Below the pieces are notes generated by a model. The model was given only the letters and a program-made list of their open reading frames with translations. It searched no databases and was not told the DNA's origin. Below are positions 15,433 to 23,920 of a stretch of 27,850 bases of DNA, piece after piece (position 1 is the first letter of the stretch; each line of letters begins with the position of its first letter). Source of the stretch: Hyphomicrobiales bacterium. GTDB taxonomy: Bacteria; Pseudomonadota; Alphaproteobacteria; Rhizobiales; JALURZ01. The DNA lies in assembly GCA_027058735.1 (NCBI GenBank), contig JALURZ010000149.1, forward strand, positions 1 to 27,850, given 5' to 3'. The translations under genes and the position numbers were made by a program.

Positions 15433-16236
15433 CTAGTGGTTCTTCCGGTCTTGAATGCTGGCAAGAGCCAGGGATCCGGCAAAGACCGCGAAGGCGGCGG
15501 CCACGATGGAGGGGCCGGAGGGCGTGTCGAGGGCAAGCGACCCGAAAAGGCCGCCTGCGACGCATACCGCCCCCAGTCCCGCCGCGATCAGCGCCATGTG
15601 TTCAGGCCCGGCCGCGAACCGCCGGGCGGTGGCGGCCGGAATGATGAGCAGGGCGGTTATCAGCAGAATGCCGACGATGTTCATGGCGAGCGCGATGACG
15701 CCGGCGAGCAGCAGCATGTAGACGGCGCGCGCGCGCTCGGGTCTGAGCCCCTCGGCGCGCGCCAGTTCGGTGTCTGCGGTATCCGCCAGCAGCGGCCGCC
15801 AGATCATCGCCAGGCCCGCGAGGCTCACCGCGCCGGCGCCGGACATGACCAGAATATCGTCCTTGGAGACCGCCAGGATATCGCCCAGCAGATAGGCCAG
15901 CAGATCGACGTTGATGCCATTGAGCAGGGCGATCAGCACCAGCGCCAGCGCCAGGGTGGAATGGGACAGAATGCCCAGAATGACGTCGCCGGCAAGGTGT
16001 GTGCGGCGCTCCAGAAACAGCAGTGCGAGCGCAACCACGGCCGCGACGATGAACACCGCGAGCGTGGTGTCGAGATTGAGCGCCAGCCCGGCGGCGACCC
16101 CAAGCAGGGCGGAATGGGCGATGGTATCGCCGAAATAGGCCATGCGCCGCCACACGATAAAACAGCCCAGGGGCCCGGCAATGAACGCCACCGCGATGCC
16201 GGCGAGGAGGGCGCGCACGAAAAAATCATCAAGCAT
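15433..16236 (-). CDS. znuB: ZnuB-like zinc/metal ABC transporter permease
   Basis: 267 residues from the ATG at 16236 (MLDDFFVRALLAG), which overlaps znuC by 8 bp; the frame is open upstream but lies over znuC. It has many hydrophobic helices and the ABC-3 permease hallmarks RRMAYFGDTIAHSALLGVAAGL near the N-terminus and NIVGILLITALLIIPAATAR in the C-terminal half. This family moves Zn2+ or Mn2+ across the inner membrane with ZnuC and a periplasmic ZnuA. RRMAYFGDTIAHSALLG is the version common in ZnuB. Zinc is inferred from family resemblance. Confidence 0.9.
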   Translation of the reverse strand: MLDDFFVRALLAGIAVAFIAGPLGCFIVWRRMAYFGDTIAHSALLGVAAGLALNLDTTLAVFIVAAVVALALLFLERRTHLAGDVILGILSHSTLALALVLIALLNGINVDLLAYLLGDILAVSKDDILVMSGAGAVSLAGLAMIWRPLLADTADTELARAEGLRPERARAVYMLLLAGVIALAMNIVGILLITALLIIPAATARRFAAGPEHMALIAAGLGAVCVAGGLFGSLALDTPSGPSIVAAAFAVFAGSLALASIQDRKNH

Positions 16237-17026
16237 GATCGCCCGGTTCTGTTGGGATGATCGCCCCGTCGGGCGCGTGCGCGTGATCGTGATGATGCCG
16301 GTAGACCGCCACGCGGCGCGCCGCGGCCGGGCCGAACAGGCGGCGGTATTCCGGGTTTTCGGACACATTCTGCGGGGTTCCGGAACAGCACACATGGCCA
16401 TTGAGACAGACCACGGTATCGGTTTGCGCCATCACGATATGAAGATCGTGGGAGATCAGCAGGATGCCGCATCCGCGTTGCTCGCGGATCGCACCGATTC
16501 TGTCATAGAGCGCGATCTCACCGGCGAAATCGACGCCCTGGGCCGGTTCATCGAGGACCAGCAGGTCGGGTTTGCGCACCAGCGCGCGGGCGAGCATGGC
16601 GCGCTGAAACTCGCCCCCCGACAGTCGCTGCACCGGCGCATCGATCAGGTCTTCGATGCCGACATCGCCGAGGGCCGCCCTGATCGCGGATCTTTCGTGG
16701 CGGCCGGTCAGTGTCATCAATCGCGCGACGCTGAGCGGCAGGGTCCGCTCGATGGCGAACGCCTGCGGCACATAGCCGACGCTCAGCCCGCTCTTCGTTT
16801 CGATATGGCCCTCATCGGCCTTCAGCAATCCCAGCAGCGCGCGCGCGGTCGTGCTCTTGCCGCTGCCATTGGGACCGATCAGGGTGACGATCTCGCCGCG
16901 CCGCACCGTGAGGTCCACATGGCGGACGAGCCAGCGGCCGCCGCGGCGGATGCCCAGATCGCGCGCGCGGGCGAGAAACGGCGCGTTCCCGGCCGCGCCC
17001 CGGCCTCTGGTCCTGCCCGGCTTCAT
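16229..17026 (-). CDS. znuC: ZnuC-like zinc/metal ABC transporter ATP-binding protein
   Basis: 265 residues from the ATG at 17026 (MKPGRTRG); an upstream in-frame start at 17170 has no support. Motifs in order: Walker A GPNGSGKST, Q-loop VGYVPQAFAIERTLP, signature LSGGEFQRAMLARAL, Walker B LLVLDEPAQGVD and switch LISHDLHIVMAQTD, all in the form common in ZnuC. The C-terminal tail contains HHHDHAH followed by acidic residues, a possible metal-binding tail. A znuA gene, normally next door, and a zur gene are not in the window. The upstream region has no recognisable GTTAT-type Zur operator. Confidence 0.91.
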   Translation of the reverse strand: MKPGRTRGRGAAGNAPFLARARDLGIRRGGRWLVRHVDLTVRRGEIVTLIGPNGSGKSTTARALLGLLKADEGHIETKSGLSVGYVPQAFAIERTLPLSVARLMTLTGRHERSAIRAALGDVGIEDLIDAPVQRLSGGEFQRAMLARALVRKPDLLVLDEPAQGVDFAGEIALYDRIGAIREQRGCGILLISHDLHIVMAQTDTVVCLNGHVCCSGTPQNVSENPEYRRLFGPAAARRVAVYRHHHDHAHAPDGAIIPTEPGDHA

Positions 17027-17373
17027 GGTGATGCGCCCTATTGGTCCGTTTGGATGCGAGCCTAGAGCGTATCTTTCAGACCAGCAAGAGCGCCATGGCG
17101 TGCAGGCCAGGCAGGGGTGCGCGCGCCGCGGCATCGCCATCGCGCCGGGTACGAAAAAGGCGCTTGCCAAGCTCTAGCAATTCGATCAATGATGCCGCCG
17201 CAATACGGAGAGCCGGACCGCGCCGGCAAGTTTTGTCCAGGGTTCGGTTCACGCAGGAAAGAGCGACCCGACATGTGTCCGGCGTCACACTCAGCACGTG
17301 AACCGTGCGCCATGCGACCGGTTTATGATCGTGTGTTCGTTTCGCCAAGATCCGTGCCGGCGATGACCGAGCC
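17027..17373. other. Divergent intergenic region between znuC and soxB
   Basis: No gene is supported in these 347 bases. It must hold promoters for both directions. The only structure I can point to is a pair of inverted 9-mers, CGGTTCACG (17245-17253) and CGTGAACCG (17297-17305), whose centres are 52 bases apart, close to five helical turns. No Zur box or riboswitch was recognised. Confidence 0.55.
17245..17305. promoter_or_regulatory. Paired inverted 9-mers upstream of soxB (possible operator)
   Basis: CGGTTCACG and its exact reverse complement CGTGAACCG, 52 bases between centres, lie 69-129 bases before the soxB start. The helical phasing would suit a dimer or looped regulator. A chance match is also possible in such GC-rich DNA. 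Confidence 0.3.
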
Positions 17374-18630
17374 ATGAGCCGGTATTCCGCACTCGCTCTG
17401 GCCGTCAAGGCGCTGGGGGGCAATCGCACCTGGCCGCGCGTCTGGCGCGATCCCGAGCCCAAGCCTTCCTATGACGTCGTGATTATCGGCGGCGGCGGGC
17501 ACGGGCTGGCAAGCGCCTATTATCTGGCCAGGGAACACGGCATCACCAACGTGGCGGTGCTTGAAAAAAGCTGGCTCGGCGGCGGCAATACCGGGCGCAA
17601 CACGACAATCGTGCGCTCCAACTACATGATCGACGGAAATACGCGGTTCTATGAGAAATCGCTGCAATTGTGGGAGGGGCTGTCGCGCGAGCTGAACTAC
17701 AATGTCATGTATTCCCCGCGCGGCCAGCTCAATCTCTCCCATTCCAAGGCGCAGTTCGACGCGGCCGCCCGGCGTGGCAATATCATGCGCCTGAACGGCA
17801 TCGATTCAAAAGCCATGTTGCGCGATGAGGTGCGCCGGTTCGCGCCCTATCTCGATTTTTCCGATCAGGCGCGCTTTCCCATCTATGGCGCGCTGTGGCA
17901 GGGGCGCGCCGGTACCGTGCGCCATGATGCGGTCGCCTGGGGCTATGCGCGCGCCGCCGCGCGCTGTGGCGTCGATATCATCCAGCAATGCGAGGTAACC
18001 GGCATTGTCACGAAAAATGGCCGGGTGCGCGGCGTGGAAACGACGCGCGGCGCCATCACCGCGAACACGGTCGCCATCGTGGTGGCCGGAGATTCGAGCC
18101 TGCTCGCCCGCATGGCCGGCATCAGGCTGCCCGTCGAGAGCCATGTTCTGCAGGCCTTTGTCACCGAAGCCGTCAAGCCGCTGGTCGATACCGTCATCAC
18201 ATTCGGGGCGGGGCACTTCTATATATCCCAGTCCGACAAGGGCGGGCTGGTCTTTGGCGGCGATCTGGACGGGTACAATTCCTACGCCCGGCGCGGCAAT
18301 CTGGCGGTTGCGGGCGATGTGATGGCCGAAGCCAGGGCGCTGCTGCCCCATCTGTCGCGGCTGCGGGTCCTGCGCCACTGGGGCGGCACCGTCGACATGA
18401 CCATGGACGGCAGCCCGATCATCGCCGCCATGCCGGTCAAGGGGCTGTTTCTCAATGGCGGGTGGTGCTATGGCGGCTTCAAGGCGACGCCCGCCTCGGG
18501 CTGGTGTTTCGCCCATTTGCTGGCCACCGGCGAGCCGCATCCGCTGATATCGCGTTTCACGCTCGAGCGGTTCGAGCGCGGTTTCCAGCTCGATGAAAAA
18601 GGCGCCGGGCCCGAACCCGGCCATCACTAG
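17374..18630 (+). CDS. soxB: Sarcosine oxidase beta subunit
   Basis: 418 residues. The opening SRYSALALAVKAL, the FAD dinucleotide-binding motif VVIIGGGGHGLASAYYLA (about 36-52), GGGNTGRNTTIVRSNY and the C-terminal LNGGWCYGGFKATPASG are typical of the beta chain of heterotetrameric sarcosine oxidase. His184 in GTVRHDAVAWGYARAA matches the site of covalent FMN attachment. The subunit holds the catalytic site where sarcosine is demethylated to glycine. It is the first gene of the plus-strand cluster, with only a weak ribosome site before the ATG, and is followed after 10 bases by soxD. Confidence 0.95.
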   Translation: MSRYSALALAVKALGGNRTWPRVWRDPEPKPSYDVVIIGGGGHGLASAYYLAREHGITNVAVLEKSWLGGGNTGRNTTIVRSNYMIDGNTRFYEKSLQLWEGLSRELNYNVMYSPRGQLNLSHSKAQFDAAARRGNIMRLNGIDSKAMLRDEVRRFAPYLDFSDQARFPIYGALWQGRAGTVRHDAVAWGYARAAARCGVDIIQQCEVTGIVTKNGRVRGVETTRGAITANTVAIVVAGDSSLLARMAGIRLPVESHVLQAFVTEAVKPLVDTVITFGAGHFYISQSDKGGLVFGGDLDGYNSYARRGNLAVAGDVMAEARALLPHLSRLRVLRHWGGTVDMTMDGSPIIAAMPVKGLFLNGGWCYGGFKATPASGWCFAHLLATGEPHPLISRFTLERFERGFQLDEKGAGPEPGHH

Positions 18631-18640
18631 GCGCGCGGCG

Positions 18641-18907
18641 ATGATCAGGATTGACTGCCCCTATTGCGGCGCCCGCGACCACACCGAATTCTCCTACGGG
18701 GGCGATGCGTCGGTGCCGCGCCCCGACATCGCCTGCGAGGATATCAAGGCGTGGTCCGACTATGTGTTCTTGCGCGACAACCCGCGCGGGGCCCATAGCG
18801 AATTCTGGCACCATGTGAACGGCTGCCGGGAGTGGCTGATCGTGAAGCGCGATACCGCCACCCATGAGGTTGCAGCGGTTCTGCCGGCGCGGGGAAACAT
18901 GCCGTGA
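18641..18907 (+). CDS. soxD: Sarcosine oxidase delta subunit
   Basis: 88 residues, the usual size. Cys6 and Cys9 (CPYCG) with His58 and Cys62 (HHVNGC) form the expected zinc site. The segment WSDYVFLRDNPRGAHSEFWHH is highly characteristic of the family. The delta chain is a small structural zinc subunit of the alpha-beta-gamma-delta complex. I take the internal ATG at 18641; an upstream ATG at 18593 lies inside soxB. The stop overlaps the GTG start of soxA (GTGA). Confidence 0.95.
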   Translation: MIRIDCPYCGARDHTEFSYGGDASVPRPDIACEDIKAWSDYVFLRDNPRGAHSEFWHHVNGCREWLIVKRDTATHEVAAVLPARGNMP

Positions 18908-21888
18908 GCGCCGCCCCGTTCAGGCTCAAGACGGGCGGGCGCATCGCGCGCGAAAGACCGTTGTCATTCACCTTTGACGGGCGCAGGTTCGAGGGCTTCG
19001 CCGGCGATACGCTTGCCTCTGCGCTGCTGGCCCACGGGGTCGCGACGGTTGCGCGCAGTTTCAAGTTTCACCGCCGCCGGGGCATCTATACCGCCAGCAG
19101 CGACGAACCCAACGCGCTGGTGAGCCTGGGCGGGGGCGGGCGTCACGAGCCCAACGCGCGCGCCACCGACACCGAGCTGTTCGACGGGCTGGCCGCGCGC
19201 AGCCAGAACTGCTGGCCCTCGGTCAATTTCGACCTGATGGCGGTCAACGGCTGGTTCGCCCCGATACTCAAGGCGGGCTTTTATTACAAGACATTCATGG
19301 GGCCGACGCGCGGGGCCTGGCGGGTTTATGAACATGTCATCCGCCGCGCCGCCGGGCTGGGCAAAGCCACCCTGCAGCGCGACCCGGACACTTATGAGCA
19401 TGGCCATCTATTCTGCGATGTTCTGGTGGCCGGGGCCGGACCGGCGGGTCTCGCCGCCGCCCTTGCCGCCGGGCGCGCCGGTGCGCGGGTCATTGTGTGC
19501 GAGCAGCAGCCCCGGACCGGCGGGCAATTGCTCGATCAGCCGGCGGACGGGCCGGGCGACGACTGGCGGCGGCGGATCATGGATGAACTGGCGGGTCTCG
19601 CCACCGTGCGCATCATGACCCGCACCAGCGTTTTTGGCGCCTATGACGGGGGCACGTTCGGGTTGATCGAGCGGCTCTTCGACCATGTCAGGGAACCGCC
19701 GGGCCGTCAGCCGCGCCAGCGCTCATGGACCCTGCGCTGCGGCCATGCGGTGATTGCGACCGGGGCCACCGAGCGCGCGATTGTGTTCGCCAACAATGAC
19801 CGGCCCGGCATCATGCTGGCCTCCGCCATCGGATCGATGATCAACCGCTACGCGGTCCTGCCCGGCAGGGCGGTAGTGCTGTTCACCAATAATGACAGCG
19901 CCTATGACGTGGCCTGCGACGCGGCGCGGGCCGGCGCCGCGGTGACGCTGGTTGATGTGCGCCGCCAACCCCCGGCAAAACGCTCAGGCCGCTGCCGGGA
20001 TGCCGGTGTCGCGATCATCGCCGGCCATGGGGTGATCGCGGCGGCCGGGCGCAAATCCGTCAGTGGGGTGCATATCGCGCCGGTCGATGCGAGTGATGAC
20101 ACCCGCTTCCTCGCCTGCGACCTGCTGGGGGTGTCGGGGGGCTGGACACCGGCGGTGCATCTGATGAGCCATCGCGGCGCGCGGCCGCTTTATGATGAGG
20201 GCCTGGCCTGTTTCGTGCCCGGCGACATGTCTCCCGGTCAAAGCGCGGCAGGGGCGTGTGCGGGCGCGTTCGCGCTTTCCGCATGCATCGCACAAGGCCT
20301 GGCGGCGGGGCGCGAAGCGGCAGGACTTTGCGGGTTTGCCCGGACCCGCAAGCCACTCAGGACCAGCATTGAGATCGATGATGCCTGGGAGATGCCCATC
20401 GAGCCCTACTGGGCCTCGCCGGTGAACGGGCGGACGAAATCGGCGCCCCGGTTTGTCGATCTGCAAAACGATGTGACCATATCCGATATCGAACTGGCGC
20501 ACCGCGAAGGGTTCGTTTCGCTGGAGCATCTCAAGCGCTACACGACATTGGGCATGGGCACCGATCAGGGCAAGACCTCGAATGTCGCCGCGCTGGCGCT
20601 GATGGCCGGTTTGCGGGGCTGCGCCGTTTCCGATGTGGGCACGACCACGTTCCGCCCGCCCTATATGCCGGTCGCCATCGGCGCGCTGGCGGGCCCGCGC
20701 GTGGGCCCCCGTCTGCAGCCGCGCCGGCTTTCGCCCATGCATGACTGGCATCGGGATCATGGCGCCGTCTATATCCAGGCGGGTTTGTGGGAACGGCCGT
20801 GGTACTATCCCGGGCCCGGCGAGAGCCTTGAGCAATGCTATATTCGCGAAGCCCGCCAGACGCGAAAGACCGTCGGCCTCACCGATGTGTCGCCGCTCGG
20901 CAAGATCGACGTGCAGGGACCCGATGCGGCCGAATTCCTCAACCGCGTCTATATCAACGGCTGGAAGAAACTCGCCGTCGGCAAGGCGCGATACGGCGTG
21001 ATGCTGCGCGAAGACGGCATCGTCGCCGACGACGGCACCACCTCACGGCTGGCTGACGAGCATTATTTCATGACCACCACGACGGCCAATGCCGGCGCCG
21101 TCATGGCCCGGCTGGAATTTCTGCTGCAGACCGCCTGGCCGGATCTCAAGGTGCATGTCACATCGGTGTCGGATCAGTGGGCGGGCATGGCGGTTGCCGG
21201 TCCCAGGTCCCGCGACCTGCTCGCCGGGCTCATCAGGGATGTCGATTTCAGCGCCGAAGGCCTGCCGTTCATGGGCCTTGCCCACGGATCGGTGCGCGCC
21301 ATCCCGGTGCGCATCCTGCGGGTCAGCTATTCCGGCGAACTGGCCTATGAGCTGTATTGCCCGGCGGGATTCGGCCACGAACTGTGGGACCGGGTGTTCG
21401 GGGCGGGCGCGGATTTTGACCTTGTGGTCTACGGGCTCGAGGCGATGGGCACGATGCGCATCGAAAAGGGCCATGTGGCGGGTCCGGAAATCGACGGGCG
21501 CACGAGCGCGGGCGATCTTGGCCTCGGGCGCATGGCGAGCACGAAGAAGCCGTTCATCGGGTCCGTGCTGATGCGCCGCGACGGGCTGCGGGACGCGTCG
21601 CGCCCGGCACTTGTCGGCATCCGGCCCGTCGAGCGGACACAGCGGCTGAGCGCCGGTGCGATCCTGTGCGAGCCGGGCCGCCATGAGGGCCATGGCATCG
21701 GCCATGTTTCCTCGATCACCTTCAGTCCGCAGATGGGGTGCGATATCGCGCTGGCGCTGGTGTCCGGCGGGCTGGCGCGCGAGGGCGATATCGTCGATGC
21801 GGTCTTTTCCATGCGCGATGAAACCGTGGCGGTGCGCATCGTGAATCCGGTGTTCTTCGATCCCGGCGGGGAGCGGCTGCGTGGCTAG
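18904..21888 (+). CDS. soxA: Sarcosine oxidase alpha subunit
   Basis: 994 residues from a GTG. Domain order: a [2Fe-2S]-ferredoxin-like N-terminal fold lacking the cluster cysteines (ARSFKFHRRRGIYTA), an NAD/FAD-binding oxidoreductase domain (VAGAGPAGLAAALAAGRAGA near 180-200 and ATGATERAIVF), and a C-terminal aminomethyltransferase-like tetrahydrofolate domain (from about residue 600, with DVSPLGKIDVQGPDAAEFLNRVY and a GLEAMGTMRIEKGHV segment). It channels the methyl carbon to tetrahydrofolate as 5,10-methylene-THF. The length is normal and no key part seems missing. It overlaps soxD by 4 bp and soxG by 8 bp. No glyA, purU or folD lies nearby to use the one-carbon product. Confidence 0.96.
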   Translation: MSAAPFRLKTGGRIARERPLSFTFDGRRFEGFAGDTLASALLAHGVATVARSFKFHRRRGIYTASSDEPNALVSLGGGGRHEPNARATDTELFDGLAARSQNCWPSVNFDLMAVNGWFAPILKAGFYYKTFMGPTRGAWRVYEHVIRRAAGLGKATLQRDPDTYEHGHLFCDVLVAGAGPAGLAAALAAGRAGARVIVCEQQPRTGGQLLDQPADGPGDDWRRRIMDELAGLATVRIMTRTSVFGAYDGGTFGLIERLFDHVREPPGRQPRQRSWTLRCGHAVIATGATERAIVFANNDRPGIMLASAIGSMINRYAVLPGRAVVLFTNNDSAYDVACDAARAGAAVTLVDVRRQPPAKRSGRCRDAGVAIIAGHGVIAAAGRKSVSGVHIAPVDASDDTRFLACDLLGVSGGWTPAVHLMSHRGARPLYDEGLACFVPGDMSPGQSAAGACAGAFALSACIAQGLAAGREAAGLCGFARTRKPLRTSIEIDDAWEMPIEPYWASPVNGRTKSAPRFVDLQNDVTISDIELAHREGFVSLEHLKRYTTLGMGTDQGKTSNVAALALMAGLRGCAVSDVGTTTFRPPYMPVAIGALAGPRVGPRLQPRRLSPMHDWHRDHGAVYIQAGLWERPWYYPGPGESLEQCYIREARQTRKTVGLTDVSPLGKIDVQGPDAAEFLNRVYINGWKKLAVGKARYGVMLREDGIVADDGTTSRLADEHYFMTTTTANAGAVMARLEFLLQTAWPDLKVHVTSVSDQWAGMAVAGPRSRDLLAGLIRDVDFSAEGLPFMGLAHGSVRAIPVRILRVSYSGELAYELYCPAGFGHELWDRVFGAGADFDLVVYGLEAMGTMRIEKGHVAGPEIDGRTSAGDLGLGRMASTKKPFIGSVLMRRDGLRDASRPALVGIRPVERTQRLSAGAILCEPGRHEGHGIGHVSSITFSPQMGCDIALALVSGGLAREGDIVDAVFSMRDETVAVRIVNPVFFDPGGERLRG

Positions 21889-22474
21889 AATCCGTTCAGC
21901 GCTGCACGCGGCCATGGTGCCCGGCGTCCATGGGGAGGTGGCCGATGAACCGGCTCTTGAGATCAGCGAAATCACCAACCGCGACCTGATCCAGATATCC
22001 GGCTGGCCGGAGAATTTTGCAGCCGTCGAACGGCGCCTGAACGAGGAACTGGGCATTGCCGTGCCGCTGTCTTTCGGCATGGCGGCGCGAAAAGGCAGCG
22101 TGTCGGCGTTCAAGTTCGCGCCGCAGAAACTGTGGCTGACCGGCCCGTTCACCCGTCGCCTGGGGCAAAGGCTCGCACCTGCTCTCGGCAGCCGGCTGGG
22201 TGTCGTCAGCGAACTGGGGCACAGCCAGACAATGCTGCATGTCCGGGGTGATGCGGCCGGTGAACTGCTGATGCGCGCCCTGCCCGTCGATCTCGATGCG
22301 GGGGTGTTTTCGCCTGGCGCCTTTGCCCGCAGCGCCATGTACAATATCCCGGTCCTCGTCCACCGGCCGGGCCGCGCGCAGGCGTTCGACGTCTTTGCGC
22401 CGCGCAGTTTCGCGCTGTCGTTCTGGCGTTCGCTGCAAAGTGCGGCGTTGCCGTTGGGCTACCGGATCGACTAA
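21881..22474 (+). CDS. soxG: Sarcosine oxidase gamma subunit
   Basis: 197 residues from a GTG overlapping soxA by 8 bp. The fold is that of the gamma chain, a partial relative of the tetrahydrofolate domain of soxA (EISEITNRDLIQISGWPENFAAVERRLNEELGIAVP, then KLWLTGP and a C-terminal PRSFALSFWRSLQSAALPLGYRI). It completes the B-D-A-G set, so all four subunits of the oxidase are present in the standard order. The next gene begins 43 bases later, suggesting the same transcript. Confidence 0.93.
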   Translation: MARIRSALHAAMVPGVHGEVADEPALEISEITNRDLIQISGWPENFAAVERRLNEELGIAVPLSFGMAARKGSVSAFKFAPQKLWLTGPFTRRLGQRLAPALGSRLGVVSELGHSQTMLHVRGDAAGELLMRALPVDLDAGVFSPGAFARSAMYNIPVLVHRPGRAQAFDVFAPRSFALSFWRSLQSAALPLGYRID

Positions 22475-22517
22475 CCTTGTCCGCGGCTTGATTCTTGTTG
22501 CAAAGCGAGGTGCCCGA

Positions 22518-23783
22518 ATGCGGCTGTGTGCATCCAAGGCCGTGCTGGCGGTGTTGGCGTTTCTGGTTTTACTGGCGCCTGCCGGCGCACCGCTGGCCGA
22601 GCCGCTCAGAATCGAAAGCTGGCGCAGCGATGACCGCGACATCTGGTCAGGGGTCATCATCCCGGCCTTCAACAAGCGCTACCCCGATATCGCCGTCAAG
22701 TTCACGCCCTCGCCGCCGCGCGAATATGACGCCAGTCTCAATGCCCGGCTTGCCGGCGGGACGGCGGGCGATCTCATCACCTGCCGGCCGTTCGATGCAT
22801 CCCTCAAGCTGTTCAAGGCGGGGCATCTCGTCGCCCTTGACGATCTGAAGGGGCTGGCGCGGTTTCGCGATGTCGCGCGCGCGGCCTGGCGCACCGATGA
22901 CGGCAAGGTCACCTATTGCCTGCCCATGGCGTCCGTCATTCACGGCTTTATCTACAACCGCCGGATTTTCGAGGAACTGAAACTGAGCGTGCCCAAAACG
23001 GTTTCGGAATTTTTCGCCACCCTCGACAAGATCAAGGCGCAGGGCCGCTATACGCCGCTCGCCATGGGCACCGCCGACCAGTGGGAAGCCGCCACCATGG
23101 GCTTCCAGAACATCGGCCCCAACTACTGGAAGGGCGAGCAGGGCCGCAGGCAACTCGTCTCGGGCGATGCCAGACTGAGCGACCCGCCCTATGTGGCCAC
23201 GCTCGCCCAGCTTGCCCGCTGGCGCCCCTATCTCGGGCGCGGCTTCACCGCCCAGAGCTATGCCGACAGCCAGACCCTGTTCACCCTCGGGCGCGCCGCC
23301 ATCTATCCCGCCGGTTCCTGGGAAATCGCGAATTTCCGCAAATTGGCCGACTTTCCTTTCGACGCCTTTCCCCCGCCTGTGCCCGATGGTGCGCAAGACT
23401 GCTACATCTCGGACCACACCGATATCGGCATCGGCATCAATGCGGCGAGCACGAACCGGAAACAGGCGCGGGTGTTTCTGGAATGGATGACGACGAAGGA
23501 ATTCGCCACCCTGTTCGCCAATGCGCTGCCCGGGTTCTTCCCGCTGTCGGACCACAAGCTTGTCCTCAACGACCCGCTCGCCCAGACGTTCCTGAACTGG
23601 CGGCAAATGTGCAAATCCACCATTCGCAACAGCTACCAGATCCTGTCGCGCGGCACGCCCAATCTGGAAAACGAAATCTGGAACGTTTCCGCCCAGGTCA
23701 TCAACGGCACGCTGAGCCCGCGGGCGGGCGCGGAAAAACTCCAACAGGGGCTGGCCGCATGGTATCCGCCGCACCGGCGCTAG
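22518..23783 (+). CDS. ABC transporter substrate-binding protein (family 1, CUT1-type)
   Basis: 421 residues from the ATG at 22518, which has GAGG 7 bases upstream. The frame is open further up, but only over soxG. A signal peptide covers about residues 1-27 (VLAFLVLLAPAGAPLA). The mature part follows the family 1 solute-binding fold: LRIESWRSDDRDIWSGVIIPAFNKRYPDIAVKF, GTAGDLIT, GLIYN-like GFIYNRRIF, and AIYPAGSWEI. Most characterised relatives bind sugars, sugar alcohols or glycerol-3-phosphate compounds. Being next to sarcosine oxidase rather than a sugar enzyme makes the ligand an open question. A repeat lies between this gene and the permease genes. Confidence 0.9.
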   Translation: MRLCASKAVLAVLAFLVLLAPAGAPLAEPLRIESWRSDDRDIWSGVIIPAFNKRYPDIAVKFTPSPPREYDASLNARLAGGTAGDLITCRPFDASLKLFKAGHLVALDDLKGLARFRDVARAAWRTDDGKVTYCLPMASVIHGFIYNRRIFEELKLSVPKTVSEFFATLDKIKAQGRYTPLAMGTADQWEAATMGFQNIGPNYWKGEQGRRQLVSGDARLSDPPYVATLAQLARWRPYLGRGFTAQSYADSQTLFTLGRAAIYPAGSWEIANFRKLADFPFDAFPPPVPDGAQDCYISDHTDIGIGINAASTNRKQARVFLEWMTTKEFATLFANALPGFFPLSDHKLVLNDPLAQTFLNWRQMCKSTIRNSYQILSRGTPNLENEIWNVSAQVINGTLSPRAGAEKLQQGLAAWYPPHRR

Positions 23784-23810
23784 GAACGCTCGACAGGGTC
23801 GCGAAATTTG

Positions 23811-23903
23811 CCGTCATTCCGGCGCAAGCCGGAATCCAGTCCCGGTGGCGTGGCACTCTCAAATCCCGTGTTTTCCGGACCCCGGCTTTCGCCGGGGTGA
23901 CGG
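23811..23903. repeat. Palindromic intergenic repeat with two hairpins and near-inverted ends
   Basis: The ends CCGTCATTCCGGC and GCCGGGGTGACGG are inverted repeats matching at 11 of 13 places. Inside are two perfect 8-bp stems: ATTCCGGC-GCAA-GCCGGAAT (23816-23835) and ACCCCGGC-TTTC-GCCGGGGT (23879-23898). The form GTCATTCCGG...CCGGAATCCAG...CCGGGGTGACG belongs to a dispersed repeat type I recall from many proteobacterial genomes. It sits between the binding-protein stop and the first permease, and may protect or end the upstream mRNA so that binding protein exceeds permease. Confidence 0.82.
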
Positions 23904-23920
23904 TTTAGGGGGGCGGGCCG

